Assembly (NCBI RefSeq): GCF_030463535.1
Contig: NC_132893.1
Span: forward strand, 33,427,691-33,491,690
Direction: 5' to 3'
Source of the DNA: Salminus brasiliensis
Lineage: Eukaryota > Chordata > Actinopteri > Characiformes > Bryconidae
DNA length: 64,000 nucleotides
Each line of letters begins with the position of its first letter. Position 1 is the stretch's first letter. The translations under genes were made by a program, and so were the position numbers. The notes beneath the pieces were generated by a model. The model was not told where the DNA came from. It saw nothing but the letters and a program-made list of their open reading frames with translations, and did not search any database. Positions 12,554 through 24,920 of the stretch are shown piece after piece.

Positions 12554-12851
12554 CCGTTTTAGATAGCCATGCTTTTAAAAATTGGTGACCCTCTGACTTG
12601 CTTACTTGAGGAGTTTTGTCTATGTTCAACTTGTAATAAAATATTTGCCGTATTCTGTTTCTGCATTTTCCTCGTGGATGTTAAAGCTCAACATTTCCAT
12701 ATTTCATGCAGCAGGCATTTCAAAACAGTCAACTAATCTGTTAAACTGCCTCAAGTTTGTGACCATATTTTGGTTTTCAATTAGAAGTAGACTGGGGACA
12801 CATGGTTGTCTATCATAGTTCAGATGTGTCTGAGGAGCTTTAAGTAGCCCT

Positions 12852-13507
12852 AAGGTGTAGGACCATGGCAGGATGTGTTTGTGAGGGAAGAGCACTAAGG
12901 ACCATGTCCCTGAGTTCAACAAGTAACTTGGCTGCAACATCACCTCAGCAAGATGGCTATGGCTCTCAGGCCTCAGCTAGTACACTGTATGGTCAACCCT
13001 CTAGCTGGTATTCCTCATCACAGGGTCTGGGTGTTCAGACATCTTCCCAGTATGGGGCCTCCTCAGACAGGTCTGTGTTTCCCCCTCACAGGGGCTAAGT
13101 TCATACACTGCTCTCCCTCAAACACCTTCCCAGTCTGAGGATACCCTCTTCAAGCCTGTGTCTCCATTGCAAGGTACATTGAGCCAGTCTCTCGTCTCGC
13201 AGCAGGGCAGCTTGCAATATTCTTCAAGCCGGGGCACCCCATCTGCTGCTCAGAGCCTTTCCTCTCGCTATGTCCCTGGAATCCAGGCCCAACTGTCAAG
13301 ACCTGTGGGCTCATCTTGGAGTTCTACAAGTGACTCTGCCACAACCTCTCAGCAAGATGCCTATGGAGCTCAGTCCTCAGCTAGTACACTGTATGGTCAA
13401 CCCTCATCAGAGTCAGTTTTCAGACTTCAACCCAGTCTGATTCCCTGTACAAGCCTGTACTCCTAAAGTGTAGGACCACGGCAGAATGTTTTTGTGGGAA
13501 GGAAGAG
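12852..13507 (+). pseudogene. Internal exon-3 fragment of a gene 1-like copy, flanked by a direct repeat
   Basis: Bases 12904-13463 match gene 1 exon 3 from about 11136 to 11709. The copy has a 1-bp insertion near 13082 and an internal deletion near 13404, so no continuous frame survives. There is no signal-peptide exon, promoter or C-terminus. The fragment is bounded by two copies of a 40-bp sequence (AAGGTGTAGGACCATGGCAG... at 12852-12893 and 13465-13507). The equivalent place after gene 2 (about 19388-19430) has that sequence once and no insert. It is therefore a gene fragment inserted with a target-like duplication. Confidence 0.85.
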
Positions 13508-13589
13508 CCTACATGTTTCTAAAACCATGCAGCTATGTTAACATTGAATCAATAATTATGCTTTTGTACTAAGACTATTAAATAGCCTG

Positions 13590-14776
13590 TATTTTGAAAA
13601 CACCTAATCAGTGTAGATTCTTAAACACTATGTTTTATCCTCTATTTTGTATTAAAATGTGCATTATTTCAAAATGGGTGTGATCTTGGCCATTAATGTG
13701 TATACAGTGTGCTTATAATCTTATCTTAATCTTGTTTGTTGGGAAACTTATTAAGTATTATAATTAATTGGGAAAGTATTATAATGTATTTGCAACACAT
13801 GCTGTAGTGGAACATTACTACAAGCTTTATGAATTTGTGGTAGCAAGATTCATGTACAGCTTTTGTTTTCATTATTATATTATTGAAAAATATCCATTGT
13901 CTTTCTTAGAATACCAATGAAAAATGTATTAAATAAAATTATTCTATAATGCTAATTAAATAATGTGAGGTCTTGAAAATCCTCTTAACCAATTCAAATA
14001 TATTGAATGAGGTCTGTTAGCCACTGGTGTACCAAATACATAAAAAAACACTGATGGGTGTAATTTTAGTTTTTTAATCTAAATTATTGCTGAGGATTGT
14101 TTAGTAGACTGGATGTAGATGGGGATATGTCCCTATAGACCCTACCCAGTCTTCCTATGATTTTACTTCAGTAAAATATTGTACTTAGATATTGCCTAAG
14201 TGGAATAACTGTACTTTCAGTTAGATATGGGACTTGCGTACTTGTGCCAACTCTGGTTGACGTTAATAAAATATACACAATATATATGTTTTACATATCT
14301 TTATAAATTACTTTTATCTTTATTACTTACCTTTATAAGGACATAAAATAATGTTCATAAAAAATAATTGCATAAAAAACAAGACTACTAAATTGTTATT
14401 TTCAGTCACTGCTACACTGTTGTATTGTACCCTGTAAATTTTAGTTCAAGTCCAGATATGATCAAATGTTTTCAGTCATACTGCACAGATTGATTCTTGT
14501 CCAAATCATTATAAGACAAATATTTAATGTGTGTAATATTTAAACACCTGCTTAAGTAAAATCTACCCGTGAAAAGCTGCAATAGTATTAACTTGATCAG
14601 CCGCAGCTGAACATTGTTTCATGAAGTCATGTGACAGTGGGTCATGTGGGCTAACGGGGTGCTTTATAAAGGAGTCTCATAGGGTTTGGGTGTATGTCTA
14701 CTTAGTTTGTGTTCAGTGGTCTTTTGAGGGTAATGGTATAGGTTGTACTCTAGTTGACACACACAGATTTTGAGAC
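13590..14776 (+). repeat. Array unit 5' flank, copy 1
   Basis: About 1.15 kb upstream of gene 2 that recurs, nearly identical, at 19722-20876 before gene 3 and 25785-26832 before gene 4. These copies define a direct tandem unit of about 6.0 kb (ATG to ATG 6100 and 5956 bp). The shared flank shows that whole gene units, not only coding parts, were duplicated. Confidence 0.9.
14604..14671 (+). promoter_or_regulatory. Promoter of array gene 2
   Basis: CAGCTG (14604-14609), GTCATGTGAC (14626-14635), GTCATGTGGG (14641-14650) and TTTATAAAG (14663-14671), about 105 bp before the ATG. The second E-box has lost the full palindrome kept in gene 1. The following 'GGAGTCTCATAGGGTTTGGG' is shared among units and probably includes the start of transcription. 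Confidence 0.75.
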
Positions 14777-17700
14777 ATGGTGTGGTGGAGGAAAGGGTAA
14801 ATATCCCAGAATGTGATTTATATCGTTAGTCTGTTTGGGTGCTGCTGTGGATTTAAATGGTTCTCTTTGTTTTGTAGCCTCCATTGCCTGTTCTTGGCAT
14901 TGCTTCTGTGGGAAACCGCTAATGGACTTGGTGGTAAGAGTGAGAGAAACCTCTAATATGACTGTAACTAGAATTTAATGTTATTAACCTCATAACTTAT
15001 ACCTTTCTGTTCTCTTCCTAGTCTGGCAGGGTAGAACTGCTAACTTTTGGCAAACTGGAGTTGCCAAAGGTCCTGGAGATCAGTCTCTTTCTCCTGTCCA
15101 TCAAGATTTCAGTAGCCCTGGAACTGAAGCTGCAGTGTATGGTCTGGTTTCTGCTCAGCCTCTGAGTGCTTCTGGTAGCAGAGGGTCTGTTGCAAGTGGT
15201 CCTGGACTCCTAAGGCAGTTCACAACTTCCAGTAATCAAAATGTCCTAAGCCAGTACAATCCCCTTCCCCAGTCTCTGGGTGGCTACACAACTCAATCTT
15301 CAGGGATGTCTAACTATGGTGTATCAAGGTTACCTCTGCTAGCACAGAGCAGCACAAGCCAGGCTGTCCCTGGATTTCAGAGCCAGCTAGTAAACAGACC
15401 AATGTCTTCATCCCAGGGATCAGGGCCTGTGACCTCAACCCTCAGCTTAGCAAGTGACCTTGGAACAACCTCTAGGCAAGACGGCTATGGATTTCAGTCC
15501 TCAGCTGGTACCCTGTCACAGGGTCAGGGTGTTGGAATACCTGCCCCATACCAGCTGGTGTCTCCATCCCAGGGTTCATCTAGCCAGTCTCTCTCCTCAC
15601 AGCAGAGCGGCTTACAGTATGCTTCTCCAGGCCTAGGAGTTGCTTCTCTGCCACAGAGCCTTCAATCCCGCTTTGTCCCTGGAACTCAAACCCAGTCTTC
15701 AGGGCCTGTGAGCTCATCTGTGAGTGTAGCAAGTGGTTTTACCACAAGCTCTCAGCAAGATGGCAATGGTATTCAATCAGGAGCAGGTACACTGTATGGC
15801 CAGCCCTCTAGCTCGTATTCCTCTTCCCAGGGTCAGAGGGTTCAGACACCGACCCAGTATGGGGTGTTGCCAGACAAGCCCCCGCAGGGTTTAGTAGGCT
15901 CATATGCATCTCCCCCTCAAACATTGTCCCTGTCTGCACTGTACCAGCCTGTGTCTCCATCACAGGGTCCAGCTAGCCAGCCTCTCTCCTCACAGCAGAG
16001 CGGCTTACAGTATGCTTCTCCAGGCCTAGGAGTTGCTTCACTGCCACAGAGCCTTCAATCCCGCTTTGTCCCTGGAAGCCAAACCCAGTCCTCAGGGCCT
16101 GTGACCCAAAACCTCAGCTTAGCAAGTGACATTGGAGCAACCTCTAGGCAAGACAGCTATGGATTTCAGTCCTCAGCTGGTGCCCTGTCACAGGGTCAGG
16201 GTGTTGGAATACCTGCCCCATACCAACTGGTGTCTCCATCCCAGGGTTCATCTAGCCAGTCTCTCTCCTCACAGCAGAGCAGCTTGCAGAATGCTTCTCC
16301 TGGCCTAGCAGTTGCTTCACTGCCACAGAGCCTTCAATCCCGCTTTGTCCCTGGAAGCCAAACCCAGTCCTCAGGGCCTGTGATGCAAACCCTCAGCTTA
16401 GCAAGTGACCTTAGAACAACCTCTAGGCAAGACAGCTATGGATTTCAGTCCTCAGCTGGTACCCTGTCACAGGGTCAGGGTGTTGGAATACCTGCCCCAT
16501 ACCAAATGGTGTCTCCATCCCAGGGTTCATCTAGCCAGTCTCTCTCCTCACAGCAGAGCGGCTTGCAGTATGCTTCTCCAGGCCTAGGAGTTTCTTCTCT
16601 GCCACAGAGCCTTCAATCCCGCTTTGTCCCAGGAACTCAAACCCAGTCCTCAGGGCCTGTGACCCAAAACCTCAGCATAGCAAGTGACCTTGGAACAACC
16701 TCTAGGCAAGACAGCTATGGATTTCAGTCCTCAGCTGGTACCCTGTCACAGGGTCAGGGTGTTGGAATACCTGCCCCATACCAGCCTGTGTCTCCATCCC
16801 AGGGTTCATCTAGCCAGTCTCTCTCCTCACAGCAGAGCAGCTCGCAGTATGCTTCTCCAGGCCTAGGAGTTTCTTCTCTGCCACAGAGCCTTCAATCCCG
16901 CTTTGTCCCTGGAAGCCAAACCCAGTCTTCAGGGCCTGTGAGCTCATCTGTGAGTGTAGCAAGTGGTTTTACCACAAGCTCTCAGCAAGATGGCATTGGT
17001 ATTCAATCAGGAGCAGGTACACTGTATGGCCAGCCCACTAGCTCGTATTCCTCTTCCCAGGGTCAGAGGGTTCAGACACCGACCCAGTATGGGGTGTTGC
17101 CAGACAAGCCCCCGCAGGGTTTAGTAGGTTCATATGCATCTCCCCCTCAAACACTGTCCCTGTCTGCACTGTACCAGCCTGTGTCTCCATCCCAGGGTCC
17201 AGCTAGCCAGCCTCTTTCCTCACAGCAGAGCAGCTTGCAGTATGCTTCTCCTAGCCTGGGTCTGCCTCAGAGCCTTGGGTCTCGCTATGCCCCCCAGTCC
17301 TCAAGGCCTGTGACTTCATCCCTTAGTTCAACAAGTGACTCTGCCCCAATGTCTCAGCAAGATGGCTATGGCTTTCAGTCCTCAGCTGGTGCACTTTATG
17401 GCCAGCCCTCTAGCTTGTATTCCCCTTCACAAGGTCAACAGAGTGTTCAGATGTCCACCCAGTATGTGGGGTCACCAGACAGGCCTGTGCTCCCCTCACA
17501 GGGTTTAGTGAGTGCATATACTGCAGGACCTGCTCAGTGGTATAGGATAGATCCTTTTGGATTCCAGGCTGGGCAAACCAACCAACCTTTGTTCCCATCC
17601 CAGGGTTCTGTGGGCCAGGCAGCCTCAAGCAGCTATCCCTCTACATCTCCAAGCCAAAGCACCTCAAGCTCTTTTGGGTTTGGCTTTCAAAGCCGAAGTG

Positions 17701-18329
17701 CTCCAGCTTCAACCATAGCCTTGACCCAGAGTGCTGCCCCGCTTCCATCCTTACAAGCATCCAGCCGGTTCCCCAGTACGTCCCTAAATACTGCAGGTCC
17801 CTCTGCCTCTGTGTCCCAGCCATTCCAGGTGGCCCAAAGCTCTGTAACATGGAGCTCCCCAAGTGCGTCATCCTTTAGCCAGACTTCTGGACAGGCTGCC
17901 CCTGTAGCTGCCACCCAACAGTACTCCAGTGATGCATTGCAAAGCACAGGCTTTTATGGCTCTCTACCCTCTCAAGTTGCAACCCCCTTGCAGACATCTG
18001 CCAACTACCGTCCTGCGTCTCTGAGCAGTACAACCCAGGTGGGAAGCTTTGACCAGTACAGTCCAGCAAGCGGTGTCTCCTCCAGAGCCTCCACATCTGC
18101 CCAAGGCACCCCAACCAACTTTGGACTTGTGCAAAGCTACAGGAGCCAAGCACTTGGTGCCTCTGTCCAGCAGCAACCAGCTGTAGACTCCTCCCTCAGC
18201 CAGCAGACTTCTGAAGCACAAGGTAGCTCCTCAGTTTCTGGTCCTCCAAGCTTGTACAACTTTGAAAGCTCTAGGTCTGTCTACAAACCTGCCACCAGGA
18301 GAGTCTCAGACAGCTCGGTCAAGCAGTAA
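14777..18329 (+). CDS. Array gene 2: longest secreted Ser/Gln-rich repeat protein, modules A-B-A-A-A-B-C
   Basis: Coding exons 14777-14796, 14878-14933 and 15022-18329 give 1127 residues. The signal peptide (MVWWRKGLHCLFLALLLW, then ETANGLG) spans exons 1-2. Exon 3 opens with VWQGRTANFWQTGVAKGPGD, then the DFSSPGTEAAVYGLVSAQ block. It then has four 93-residue A modules (SRQDGYGFQSSAGTLSQGQG type; A-module marks at 15454, 16126, 16405, 16684) and two 131-residue B modules (VQTPTQYGVLPDKPPQG type). Next comes the C block with AQWYRIDPFGFQ, ending in VYKPATRRVSDSSVKQ. No cysteine is seen in the mature part. AATAAA lies at 18403-18408. The 5' flank, N-terminus and modules match genes 3 and 4, but the last 110 residues and 3' UTR match gene 1, so the gene looks chimeric. 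Function unknown. Confidence 0.87.
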
Positions 18330-18885
18330 CAGTTTTAGGTAGCCATGTTTTTAAAAATTGGTGACCCTCTGACTTATTGTTTTGTCTGTATGTTTGACTT
18401 GTAATAAAAGAATATTTGCTTTATTCTGTTTCTGAATTTTCACTTGCTTGTGTGCTTTCTCCCCCCACCCCTTGGGTGCATCGGTCAAGAGCTAAAAGCT
18501 AGTGAATTTGGTACTTTTAGAAATGGGCTTTGCTGTAAGTGCAGGTGTGTCCAGGTTAAATCTTGTAACAAAAGGTTACTGTAAGTTGAGGAAAAGCCAT
18601 TTTGCAGCAAATATTGGCAAGCTCTTGACTATCAGGAGAAACTTGGTGGTTTTGTGTTCCAGATTAGTGCCCAGTTTCTGTGTCCAGGTAAATGGTGGCC
18701 TTCCATTCTGCGTCTCTACATTGGAATCCTTTTCCTCCATTTATGGGCTTCCTCTATTCCTTATTTCAATGGTATGGAGTTCCCCAGTGCACTCTTTATA
18801 GTGTTGATCACCAAATGAACTGGTCAATGGATTGGTTGTAAAACCACAGTCTGGGAACCAAAGCTTTAAAAATGCCCTGCAACTT

Positions 18886-19135
18886 AAAGGTAAAGGTGCA
18901 AGTATTTGTCACTACTATGTACAGCAAAATGTGTCCTCTGCATTTGACCCATCTGTAGTAGTGAACACACACTAGTGAACTAGGGGCAGTGAGTACACAT
19001 ACACTCAGAAAGGTGGGCAGCCAACTCCAGCACCTGGGGAGCAGAGAGGTGAAGGGCCTTGCTCAAGGGCCTTGCCTAGCCTGGGAATCAAACCCACAAC
19101 CCTGTTATCAATAGCCTGGAGCTCCCACCACTTTT
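18886..19135 (-). mobile_element. tRNA-like SINE
   Basis: On the minus strand, GGGTTGTGGGTTTGATTCCC gives a good B box. The rest shares blocks with the SINE at 5187-5362 (GGGGAGCAGAGAGG, AAGGGCCTTGCTCAA). It is inserted in the 3' flank of gene 2. Confidence 0.65.
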
Positions 19136-19346
19136 GTTCAGGATCATAATTTTGAAAAACTAGTCTTAAACTGCTGAGATTGAAAAACTAAGTGCTTTTG
19201 GGTAAAGGGAAGTCATTCAACATTTCCTTTCCCTATTTTTTTAAAAATGCAGGCTGCATGAAATCAACTCATCTGTTAAACTGCCGGAAGTTTGGGTGAC
19301 CATATTTGGTTTTCAATTATGAGTATACTGGGGTTACACAGGTGTC

Positions 19347-19718
19347 TATCATAGTTCAGATGTGTCTGAGGAGCTTCAAGTATCTCTAAGGTGTAGGACC
19401 ATGGCAGGGTGTGTTTGTGAGGGAAGGAAGGGCCTACATGTCTCTAAAACCATGCAGCTGTGTTAACATTAATACATCAATATTTATGCTTTTGTACCAA
19501 GACTATTAAATAGCCTTAATAGCCTGTATTTTGAAATCACCTTTTCAGGCTCTTAAGGCTATTTAATAGTCTTAGTATAAAAAACAAAAATATTGTGTGT
19601 AACATAGCTGCATGGATTTAGAGACATGTAGGCCCTTCCTTCCTTCACAAACACATCCTGCCATGGTCCTACACCTTAGAGCTACTTAAAGCTCCTCAGA
19701 CACATCTGAACTATGATA
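19347..19718. repeat. Large near-perfect palindrome (about 170-bp arms)
   Basis: The left arm (19347-19517, from TATCATAGTTCAGATGTG to GACTATTAAATAGCCTT) is repeated in reverse complement at 19555-19718, with a spacer of about 37 bp. Gene 1's 3' flank has only a left-arm version (about 12810-13580, split by the gene fragment). The region before gene 4 has only a right-arm version (about 25617-25788). Confidence 0.88.
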
Positions 19719-19721
19719 TTT

Positions 19722-20876
19722 TATCCTCTATTTTGTATTAAAATGTGCATTATTTCAAAATGGGTGTGATCTTAGCCATTAATGTGTATACAATGTGCTT
19801 ATAATCTTATCTTAATCTTGTGTTTGTTGGGAAATTTATTAAGTATTATAAGTAAGTAATTGGGAAAGTATTATAATGTATTTGCCACACATGCTGTAGT
19901 GGAACATCACTTCAAGCTTTATGAATTTGTGGTAGCAAGATTCATGTACAGCTCACACTGTTTTCATTATTATATTATTGGAAAAATATCCATTGTCTTT
20001 CTTAGAATACCTACGAAAAATGTATTACATAAACATGCTAATTATAGAATGTGAGGTCTTGAAAATCCTCTTAACCAATACAAATATATTGAATGAGGTC
20101 TGTTAGCCACCGGTGTACCAAATATATAAAAAAAAAACACTGATGGGTGTAATTTTAGTTTTTTAATCTAAATTATTGCTGAGGATTGTTTAGTAGACTG
20201 GATGTTGATGGGGACATATCCTTATAGACCCTACCCAGTCTGATCCCATGATTTTACTTCGGTAAAATGTTGAACTTAGATATTGCCTAAGTGGAATAAC
20301 TGTACTTTCAGTTAGATATTGGACTTGTGTACTTGTGCCACCTCTGGTTGACGTTAATAAAATATACAAAATATATATGTTTTACATATCTTTATAAATT
20401 ACTTTTATCTTTATTACTTACCTTTATCAGGACATAAAATAATGTTCATAAAAAAATTAATTGCATAAAAAACAAAACTACTAAATTGCTATTTTCAGTC
20501 ACTGCTACACTGTTGTATTGTACCCTGTAAATTTTAGTTCAAGTCCAGATATGATCAAATGTTTTCAGTCATACACAGATTGATTCTTGTCCAAATCATT
20601 ATAAGACAAATATTTAATGTGTGTAATATTTAAACACCTGCTTAAGTAAAATCTACCCGTGAAAAGCTGCAATAGTATTAACTTGATCAGCCGCAGCTGA
20701 ACATTGTTTCATTAAGTCATGTGACAGTGGGTCATGTGGGCTAACGGGGTGCTTTATAAAGGAGTCTCATAGGGTTTGGGTGTATGTCTACTTAGTTTGT
20801 GTTCAGTGGTCTTTTGAGGGTAATGGTATAGGTTGTACTCTAGTTGACACACACAGATTTTGAGACATGGTGTGGT
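19722..20876 (+). repeat. Array unit 5' flank, copy 2
   Basis: Nearly identical to 13590-14776 and 25785-26832; see the first copy. Confidence 0.9.
20694..20760 (+). promoter_or_regulatory. Promoter of array gene 3
   Basis: CAGCTG (20694-20699), GTCATGTGAC (20716-20725), GTCATGTGGG (20731-20740), TATAAA (20755-20760). Spacing is identical to gene 2. Confidence 0.75.
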
Positions 20877-23800
20877 GGAGGAAAGGGTAAATATCCCAGA
20901 AGTTGATTTATATAGTCAGTCTGTTTGGGTGCTGCTGTGGATTTAAATGGTTCTCTTTGTTTTGTAGCCTCCATTGCCTGTTCTTGGCATTGCTTCTGTG
21001 GGAAACTGCTAATGGACTTGGTGGTAAGAGTGAGAGAAACCTCTAATATGACTGTAACTAGAATTTAATGTTATTAACCTCATAACTTATACCTTTCTGT
21101 TCTCTTCCTAGTCTGGCAGGGTAGAACTGCTAACTTTTGGCAAACTGGAGTTGCCAAAGGTCCTGGAGATCAGTCTGTTTCTCCTGTCCAGCAAGATTTC
21201 AGTAGCCCTGGAACTGAAGCTGCAGTGTATGGTCTGGTTTCTGCTCAGCCTCTGAGTGCTTCTGGTAGCAGAGGGTCTGTTGCAAGTGGTCCTGGACTCC
21301 TAAGGCAGTTCACAACCTCCAGTGATCAAAATGTCCTAAGCCAGTACAATCCCCTTCCCCAGTCTCTGGTTGGCTACACAACTCAATCTTCAGGGATGTC
21401 TAACTATGGTGTATCAAGGTTACCTCTGCTAGCACAGAGCAGCACAAGCCAGGCTGTCCCTGGATTTCAGAGCCAGCTAGTAAACAGACCAATGTCTTCA
21501 TCCCAGGGATCAGGGCCTGTGACCTCAACCCTCAGCTTAGCAAGTGACCTTGGAACAACCTCTAGGCAAGATGGCTATGGATTTCAGTCCTCAGCTGGTA
21601 CCCTGTCACAGGGTCAGGGTGTTGGAATACCTGCCCCATACCAGCCGGTGTCTCCATCCCAGGGTTCACCTAGCCAGTCTCTCTCCTCACAGCAGAGCGG
21701 CTTGCAGTATGCTTCTCCAGGCCTAGGAGTTTCTTCTCTGCCACAGAGCCTTCAATCCCGCTTTGTCCCTGGAACTCAAACCCAGTCTTCAGGGCCTGTG
21801 AGCTCATCTGTGAGTGTAGCAAGTGGTTTTACCACAAGCTCTCAGCAAGATGGCATTGGTATTCAATCAGGAGCAGGTACACTGTATGGCCAGCCCTCTA
21901 GCTCGTATTCCTCTTCCCAGGGTCAGAGGGTTCAGACACCGACCCAGTATGGGGTGTTGCCAGACAAGCCCCCGCAGGGTTTAGTAGGTTCATATGCATC
22001 TCCCCCTCAAACACTGTCCCTGTCTGCACTGTACCAGCCTGTGTCTCCATCACAGGGTCCAGCTAGCCAGCCTCTCTCCTCACAGCAGAGCAGCTTGCAG
22101 TATGCTTCTCCAGGCCAAGGAGTTGCTTCATTGCCACAGAGCCTTCAATCCCGCTTTGTCCCTGGAAGCCAAACCCAGTCCTCAGGGCCTGTGACCCAAA
22201 ACCTCACCTTAGCAAGTGACATTGGAACAACCTCTAGGCAAGACGGCTATGGATTTCAGTCCTCAGCTGGTACCCTGTCACAGGGTCAGGGTGTTGGAAT
22301 ACCTGCCCCATACCAGCCTGTGTCTCCATCCCAGGGTTCATCTAGCCAGTCTCTCTCCTCACAGCAGAGCGGCTTACAGTATGCTCCTCCAGGCCAAGGA
22401 GTTGCTTCATTGCCACAGAGCCTTCAATCCCGCTTTGTCCCTGGAAGCCAAACCCAGTCCTCAGGGCCTGTGACGCAAACCCTCAGCTTAGCAAGTGACC
22501 TTAGAACAACCTCTAGGCAAGACGGCTATGGATTTCAGTCCTCAGCTGGTGCCCTGTCACAGGGTCAGGGTGTTGGAATACCTGCCCCATACCAACTGGT
22601 GTCTCCATCCCAGGGTTCATCTAGCCAGTCTCTCTCCTCACAGCAGAGCGGCTTGCAGTATGCTTCTCCAGGCCTAGCAGTTGCTTCACTGCCACAGAGC
22701 CTTCAATCCCGCTTTGTCCCTGGAAGCCAAACCCAGTCTTCAGGGCCTGTGAGCTCATCTGTGAGTGTAGCAAGTGGTTTTACCACAAGCTCTCAGCAAG
22801 GTGGCATTGGTATTCAATCAGGAGCAGGTACACTGTATGGCCAGCCCTCTAGCTCGTATTCCTCTTCCCAGGGTCAGAGGGTTCAGACGCCGACCCAGTA
22901 TGGGGTGTTGCCAGACAAGCCCCCGCAGGGTTTAGTAGGTTCATATGCATCTCCCCCTCAAACACTGTCCCTGTCTGCACTGTACCAGCCTGTGTCTCCA
23001 TCCCAGGGTCCAGCTAGCCAGCCTCTTTCCTCACAGCAGAGCAGCTTGCAGTATGCTTCTCCTAGCCTGGGTCTGCCTCAGAGCCTTGGGTCTCGCTATG
23101 TCCCCCAGTTCTCAAGGCCGGTGACCTCATCCCTAAGTTCAACAAGTGGTGACTCCCCAACGTCTCAGCAAGACGGTTATGGATTTCAACCCTCAGCAGG
23201 TACACTGTATAGCCAGTCCTCTAGCTTGTATTCCCCTTCACAAGGTCAACAGAGTGTTCAGATGTCCAGCCAGTATGTGGGGTCACAAGACAGGCCTGTG
23301 CTCCCCTCACAGGGTTTAGTGAGTGCATATACTGCAGGACCTGCTCAGTGGTATAGGGTAGATCCTTCTGGATTCCAGGCTGGGCAAACCAACCAGCCTT
23401 TGTTCCCGTCCCAGGGTTCTGTGGGCCAGGCAGCCTCAAGCAGCTATCCCTCTACATCTCAAAGCCAAAGCACCTCAAGCTCTTTTGGGTTTGGCTTTCA
23501 AAGCCAAAGTGCTCCAGCTTCAACCGTAGCCTTGACCCAGAGTGCTGCCCAGCTTCCAACCTTCCAAACAGCCAGCCAGTTTCCCAGTACATCCCTAAAT
23601 ACTGCAGGTCCTTCTGCCTCTGTGTCCCAGCCATTCCAGGTGGCCCAAAGCTCTGTAACCTGGAGATCCCCAAGTGCATCTTCATCCTCTAGCCAGAGTT
23701 CTTCTGGACAGGCTGCCCCTGTAGCTGCCACCCAACAGTACTCCAGTGATTCATTGCAAAGCACAGGCTTTTATGGCTCTCTACCCTCTCAAGTTGCAAC

Positions 23801-24182
23801 CCCCTTGCAGATGTCTGCCAACTACCGCCCTGTGTCTCTGAGCAGTACAACCCAGATGGGAAGCTTTGACCAGTACAGTCCAGTAAGCTCTGTCCCATCC
23901 AGAGCATCTACTTCAGCTCAGAGCACACCAACAAACTTTGGACTTCTGCAGAGTTACAGCAACCAAGCACTCGGGGCCTCTATCCAGCAGCAACCTGCTG
24001 TAGACTCCTCCTTCAGCCAGCAGACGTCTGAAGCACAAGGTAGCTCCTCAGTTTCTGGTTCTCCAGGCTTGTATAGCTTTGAGGGGTCTAGAGCGACCAG
24101 CTACAGCTTTGCCCAGAACCTGAATGAGCCTGTCTACAAACCTGCCACCCGGAGAGGCCAAGACAGCTCTGTCAAGCAGTAA
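20877..24182 (+). CDS. Array gene 3: secreted Ser/Gln-rich repeat protein, modules A-B-A-A-B-C
   Basis: Coding exons 20877-20896, 20968-21023 and 21112-24182 give 1048 residues. The signal peptide matches that of gene 2. Three A modules (marks at 21544, 22216, 22495) and two B modules precede the C block (AQWYRVDPSGFQ, SSFGFGFQSQSAPAST, FDQYSPVSSVPSRAST). The C-terminus, SYSFAQNLNEPVYKPATRRG then QDSSVKQ, carries an insertion of about 13 residues relative to genes 1 and 2. Intron phases are 2 and 1, as in all members. AATAAA is at 24274-24279. Against gene 4 the length difference is exactly 93 residues, one A module. No enzyme or binding domain is recognised. Confidence 0.87.
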
Positions 24183-24823
24183 TTGTTTTGCATAGCTGTG
24201 CTTTTACAGGATGGCAGCCCTACAGTTCTTGTATGTTTGACTGGTTAATGACTTGTTTGTATGTTCAAGCTTTAATAAATTCAGCTTATATGCTTAATTC
24301 TGTTTCTGCATTTCAATTTATTGTTTGACACTGTCTTGGTTCCAGTCACTTTGGTTCAACAATGCCACATTCAACTCGGTGGATGGGTTTTATTTCTGAA
24401 ATTTGTGCCTCCATGTTTATGGTGTATCAGCTAGCTGTCTTGAAGCAATTTGTTTAACTACAGTCTTGACCTGTATTTCCAGTTTTAGGAGTAAACCTTC
24501 TGCAGCAGGTGCTGGCAAGTTTGTCAGTATAGGAGGCACGTTTGATGCTGTTTCCATTTTAGAGCTCATGAGCTCAGCTTTTATTCTGTTTTTATTTTAT
24601 TCTTGTGTGGGCACTGCCTTTCAATATTCAGGTGTATTCTGGGCCCTGGTTAAGGCTGAATACTGGTAAGGCTGCCTGTATCTCTTATTACCATTTTTAT
24701 TTTAATGGCTTCAATGTGATTTAAGTGCAGAAGACCTCCCTGCCGTAGCTGGCCAATCAAAAGTTAGAATACACTGGAATTAGTGTTAATTTAAACTATT
24801 ACCCAGATTACATTTGTAACTCC

Positions 24824-24918
24824 ACTGCACTTTTAGCATTTTAAAAAGATTGTGCTCATTAATCATTGGATTTTTCTCCAGTGATTAGCACAATCTTTTT
24901 AGAATGCTAAAAGTGCAG

Positions 24919-24919
<1 letters not shown>
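24824..24919. repeat. 96-bp hairpin-forming inverted repeat
   Basis: ACTGCACTTTTAGCATT..AAAAAGATTGTGCT is repeated in reverse complement after a spacer of about 25 bp. The second copy is at 30511-30606. It looks like a small foldback MITE carried along with the duplicated flank. Confidence 0.85.

Positions 24920-24920
<1 letters not shown>

Noticed and set aside
15135..15137. Translation start at the GTG before YGLVSAQ in genes 2-7
   Set aside because: This GTG is an internal valine codon. Upstream exons 1 and 2 supply a proper ATG and signal peptide in the correct phase in every intact unit.
10839..18221. Overlapping open frames of 60-150 codons inside the large repeat exons
   Set aside because: They are out-of-frame readings of the same repetitive exon and recur wherever the module recurs. 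The spliced frame with a signal peptide explains the locus.
24403..24669. 88-codon open frame after gene 3, repeated after gene 4 (30090-30356)
   Set aside because: Conserved only because the whole flank was duplicated recently. No signal, domain or independent substitution pattern can be judged from two near-identical copies.
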